Origin: Tanypteryx hageni
Lineage: Eukaryota; Arthropoda; Insecta; Odonata; Petaluridae
Direction of reading: 5' to 3'
Length of the DNA stretch: 64,000 nt
Assembly (NCBI GenBank): GCA_028673005.1
Contig: CM054114.1
Span: 25,406,369-25,470,368 of the forward strand
Positions 60,716 to 64,000 of this stretch are shown here, one piece after another; the stretch's first letter is position 1, and every line of letters starts with the position of its first letter. The notes under the pieces are model-generated. The model was not told the origin of the DNA and searched no databases. It saw only the letters and a program-made list of their open reading frames with translations. The translations under genes were made by a program, and so were the position numbers.

Positions 60716-60895
60716 CGTATGTCAAAAACATGATTACCTTGAGGTAATTAAACAATCAATTTAAAATCTATAGAAGCCTTCTTCTAACCCTTTGTGGTTC
60801 CGTCTGTCACGCTATAAACATGCAAATAACTCGATAAAGAATAGAGATACATTTATAAAATCCGGAAAAAATGCTCTAATCACATATTGTAAGGT
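60716..60895. other. Intron sequence upstream of the beat exon
   Basis: AT-rich; no further feature was recognised. Confidence 0.5.
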
Positions 60896-61020
60896 GACTA
60901 CGAAAATAAAATCTCAAAAAAGTCCTGGGTTCGACTGCTAGGAAGACATTTCCATTTCCCACGAAATAACACGTAAACATCGACTTCTCAACGTGCATGC
61001 AGGCTTTTATTCTTTTTGAG
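60896..61020 (+). mobile_element. SINE-like repeat with a B-box-like motif, copy 2
   Basis: GACTACGAAAATAAAATCTC, then AAAAAGTCCTGGGTTCGACT, CATTTCCATTTCCCACGAAA, TAACACGTAAA and GCAGGCTTTTATTC align with copy 1 at 55022-55132 in the same orientation. Relative to copy 1 it has about 14 extra bases, mainly GCTAGGAAGA just after the B-box-like motif. It lies in the intron upstream of the beat exon, in antisense to the gene. Confidence 0.6.
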
Positions 61021-61984
61021 ATTTAAATTAGAAATAATTTTCCTACGATCTTTTAATTTATATTCTTAAAAGAAAAAAATATGGTGTTTCTAATTCTGTT
61101 CGTCTTTTAACGTTTAATTCACATATTTTGGGGAAATCTGGCTAATTTATCCGGATGTTGCCTTGCTAAACTATTACGTTGCTAAACCAGGAAACCCTAT
61201 TGTTATTTCAATCCTTATGGGCGAAAGCGTGCTTTGAATGCTTTTAATATGGGAGAGAGAGAAGAACGCCTAAAAGAACGAAAGTTTGTTTTTCTGCCAC
61301 CAAATTTTTAATACGCGTCGAATCCATCGACAGATCAGTTTTTAACGAGATAATTTGACCTATTGTTATTGATTTGCATTGTTGCCGGTTTCGTGTAATT
61401 GCGTACCAATGACTCGAATAATAACCTGACGTCGCATCTCTACATGAAATTTCATAAATTAAATTCCTGTTGAATTTCAAGGGAATATCCCTAGTTCATA
61501 AATAATGAGCTATGTCTGTAATTCCGTTTGTGATTCCATCAGGCTCATTAGTAAGCACCAACGGCGACATAAGAACAAGGGAAACACATGGTCCGAGAAA
61601 AAAGGAAGATCTTATGCCATATGATAATATACCTATAATAAACGATTTTAAGTTAATTGGTACACGTGAAAATTAGTTTAACTATAGTTCTTATATGCAA
61701 ATTTAAAACCTATAGCAGGACTCATTTAAAATTACCATGAAAATAAAAAATTGGGTAGCACAAATTGTATCAACATTGTGATTTTACTTCATTACAAATT
61801 AATACAATGTAATCAGCAGACTCACAAATGCACGAATAAAAACTTTTTATTGCCAGTTTACTACATATTTTAACAAGATGAAGTTTAGTTAGCATAGTTT
61901 TAAAAATATAGATTGTAAAATATAGCAAAGGGCGTCCCTTTTTATCGGAAAACCCTGTATATATTCTATCGTAAAGAGAGATAC
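61021..61984. other. AT-rich stretch, no recognised feature
   Basis: No exon with a signal peptide on the minus strand (as the beat gene would require upstream) could be recognised here. Confidence 0.4.
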
Positions 61985-61989
61985 AGCTA

Positions 61990-62466
61990 CATTTTTAGGC
62001 GAAAGTTATAGAGAGGGAGAATTAGAGGGGAGAGAGATAATGGGGAGGAGAATGAGAGGGAGGAGAATGGGAGGGAGGAGAATGGGAGGGAGGAGAATGG
62101 GAGGGAGGAGAATGGGAGGGAGGAGAATGGGAGGGAGGAGAATGGGAGGGAGGAGAATGGGAGGGAGGAGAATGGGAGGAGGAGAATGGGAGGGAGGAGA
62201 ATGGGAGGAGGAGAATGGGAGGGAGGAGAATGGAAGAGAGGAGAATGGAAGAGAGGAGAATGGGAGGGAGGAGAATGGGAGGGAGGAGAATGGGAGGAGG
62301 AGAATGGGAGGGAGGAGAATGGAAGAGAGGAGAATGGGAGGGAGGAGAATGGGAGGAGGAGAATGGGAGGAGGAGAATGGGAGGGAGGAGAATGGGAGGG
62401 AGGAGAATGGAAGAGAGGAGAATGGAAGAGAGGAGAATGGGAGGGAGGAGAATGGGCAGAGGGAGA
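61990..62466. repeat. G-rich 15-bp minisatellite
   Basis: The unit AATGGGAGGGAGGAG repeats about 28 times from about 62050 to 62455, with two recurring variants: a 14-bp unit AATGGGAGGAGGAG and a 15-bp unit AATGGAAGAGAGGAG. The variants are arranged in a pattern that itself repeats, suggesting higher-order duplication. Neighbouring units give GGG-A-GGG-(8 nt)-GGG-A-GGG, a possible G-quadruplex. Open frames on both strands (up to 166 codons) are artefacts of the repeat. Confidence 0.95.
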
Positions 62467-64000
62467 AAGAAAAATATTTCAATCCAATACTTTTTCGTGC
62501 ATACCCGTCATTTTCGGCAGGAAATTACGCAAGTATATAAATATGCAGTTGCATAGTTACAATTTTAATTAGCGATTCAAAAATCGTTTAATTTCGAAGC
62601 GTTCTAATCAGCTTATATAGAACTATTAGCACTCCTAGAAGTTAACCAACCTTCATTATAAGACAGTTTTTGAGATAAATGTTCCTACGAGAGGGTTGGG
62701 ACAAAGGCAGGTACCTCTGCCATTTTAGTTTTAAAATCAAGCCAGATTATAAATATTATAGCTGAAAAATAATGCTGTAAATAATGTTTTCTTTAAATAA
62801 AAAGTAATGAATAGCGAGGAAATGAGTACTAAGTATTACAGTAATATCGCTGGCCATTACGGACGTTCACATTTAGAGGCGCCACCGCAGCATGCGGATC
62901 TTTACTTACATAATTACTAAGAGCGAAATTTGAGTTTTAATGCAATATGTAAACAACTGTTCAAAGAATAAATCACACAGGGTATGGATACGTTGAAATT
63001 GAGATGTACCTGTGGTTTACTCGACCATATCCTGGTCTAAGCAGTCATTTAAATTATGAGCAAAACTGTGCTGCCACGTCGTACATTTCGTATGAGATAA
63101 TGTCGCCCCGTTCCTTTGGAAACTTCGTTTAAGTGAATTCGCTCCATTATCTCTCGCTAATTGAATGTAAAATAATAATTTACATAAACCGAGCCATTAG
63201 GCCATCACCAACCTCACCGAGTAAATGTCTTATTTAAGGTTTTGTAAATGGGCCGAGACGGCAGAACACGCCGATACAAACAGAAAATTAATTAATAGTC
63301 AAAAGACTTTCCGCAAAAATCATCTCTGTTCAGCTTAAGACAAATGAATGGTTAATTATGTTAGTCAAGGTAACACTTCTTTTATGCGAGAATTATTCCC
63401 ATTCCCATTTTAATATTATTTTTAAACATTCGTCGCACGGCATTTATTTTGATATTGATATTGATATTGATGGGTTTTTATAAGTTTGAAATCCTAACGC
63501 TTACAAAGGGCAGCAAAACAGTTAAAATAAATAGAGGCCACGGCATAACCAGATATATACGTGCCTTATAAAATTCAATCTATTCTTGAGAATTCAATGC
63601 AACAATTGAAAAGGACTGAAATTCTGATCCAAGATACCTCGTTCTTACGAATCATCTACACTGCTCTTACGTTATATTTGTGTATTTTCTTAATATCAAA
63701 ATTAGATTTCGCAAACAGCTTTGCAAAGTTGCATGTGGCTTCTTTTGAGAACAAAAATAAATATTATGGCGAGTTATGGCTGTAAAAATCACGCACGTGC
63801 GCAAATCGCTGAAGCGTTGCGTGTAGTTAAAGAGGTTTTATATGTTAAAATAAATTTCGATGCTCGAAGTGTGACACATATTTTGGTTTTGTCTTTCCAG
63901 CATGATATTTTTAAAACTCAGAATGAAGAACATACAGCAAAACGCAAGAGGATGGCCACATAGTATTACCAGTAATATGTGCCATTTCATAAAGAAGACT
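62467..64000. other. AT-rich stretch, no recognised gene
   Basis: No upstream beat exon, RNA gene or repeat family was recognised. 63451-63470 is a short (GATATT)n run. The open frames at 63561-63785 and 63721-63963 have no motif. Confidence 0.4.

Noticed and set aside
60504..60755. Start codon at 60755 for the beat frame with a hydrophobic N-terminus
   Set aside because: The hydrophobic stretch is translated intron: a strong polypyrimidine tract and CAG acceptor lie at 60715-60695.
61990..62466. CRISPR-like array
   Set aside because: The units are contiguous with no unique spacers, and the context is eukaryotic.
62006..62572. Open frames of up to 166 codons on both strands
   Set aside because: They are translations of a 15-bp minisatellite, whose period divides by three and keeps all frames open.

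Overview
This is a window of eukaryotic, almost certainly arthropod (probably insect) chromosome. There are no operons or ribosome-binding sites, the DNA is mostly AT-rich and non-coding, and it is crowded with microsatellites, kilobase-long polypurine or polypyrimidine tracts and decayed transposable elements. The one convincing cellular coding feature is a single exon on the minus strand (60067-60694) that encodes the first immunoglobulin domain of a Beaten path (Beat) family protein. Beat proteins are known from arthropods, which together with the type of reverse transcriptase remnant supports the assignment. Beat genes usually have very long introns, so the roughly 60 kb to the left of the exon (downstream on its strand) may well be intron, but no second exon could be recognised.

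Layout. 1-420 is a reverse-transcriptase remnant; two more fragments of similar C-terminal tails lie at 12985-13154 and 36588-36768, all on the minus strand. 4.4-5.4, 8.9-9.7, 15.0-15.9, 18.9-20.4, 25.3-26.5, 43.1-44.6 and 52.3-53.4 kb are purine/pyrimidine strand-asymmetric tracts whose long open frames are low-complexity artefacts. 21.0-22.0 kb is a block of degenerate sub-repeats. 25.0-25.35 kb is a tRNA-derived SINE-like element. 26.8-31.4 kb is a transposon cluster: two near-identical repeats flanked by (TA)n, a hAT-type MITE, and a TA-flanked mariner/Tigger-type element with another inverted-repeat element nested in it. 32.5-41.6 kb holds two further repeat families, including a long palindromic (foldback-like) element. 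53.4-54.0 kb holds a piggyBac-type MITE inserted at a TTAA inside a second copy of the SINE motif found at 25 kb. 60.1-60.7 kb is the beat exon and 62.0-62.5 kb is a G-rich 15-bp minisatellite.

The beat exon carries a one-base expansion in a homopolymer (A6 on the coding strand) that breaks the frame between its N-terminal strand and its first Ig cysteine. With one base fewer the exon would be exactly phase 1-1, the usual arrangement for an Ig-domain exon. Either the assembly has a homopolymer error or this allele is broken. Beyond that, the interest of the window lies in its mobile-element archaeology. I see no sign of a new defence, biosynthetic or regulatory system.
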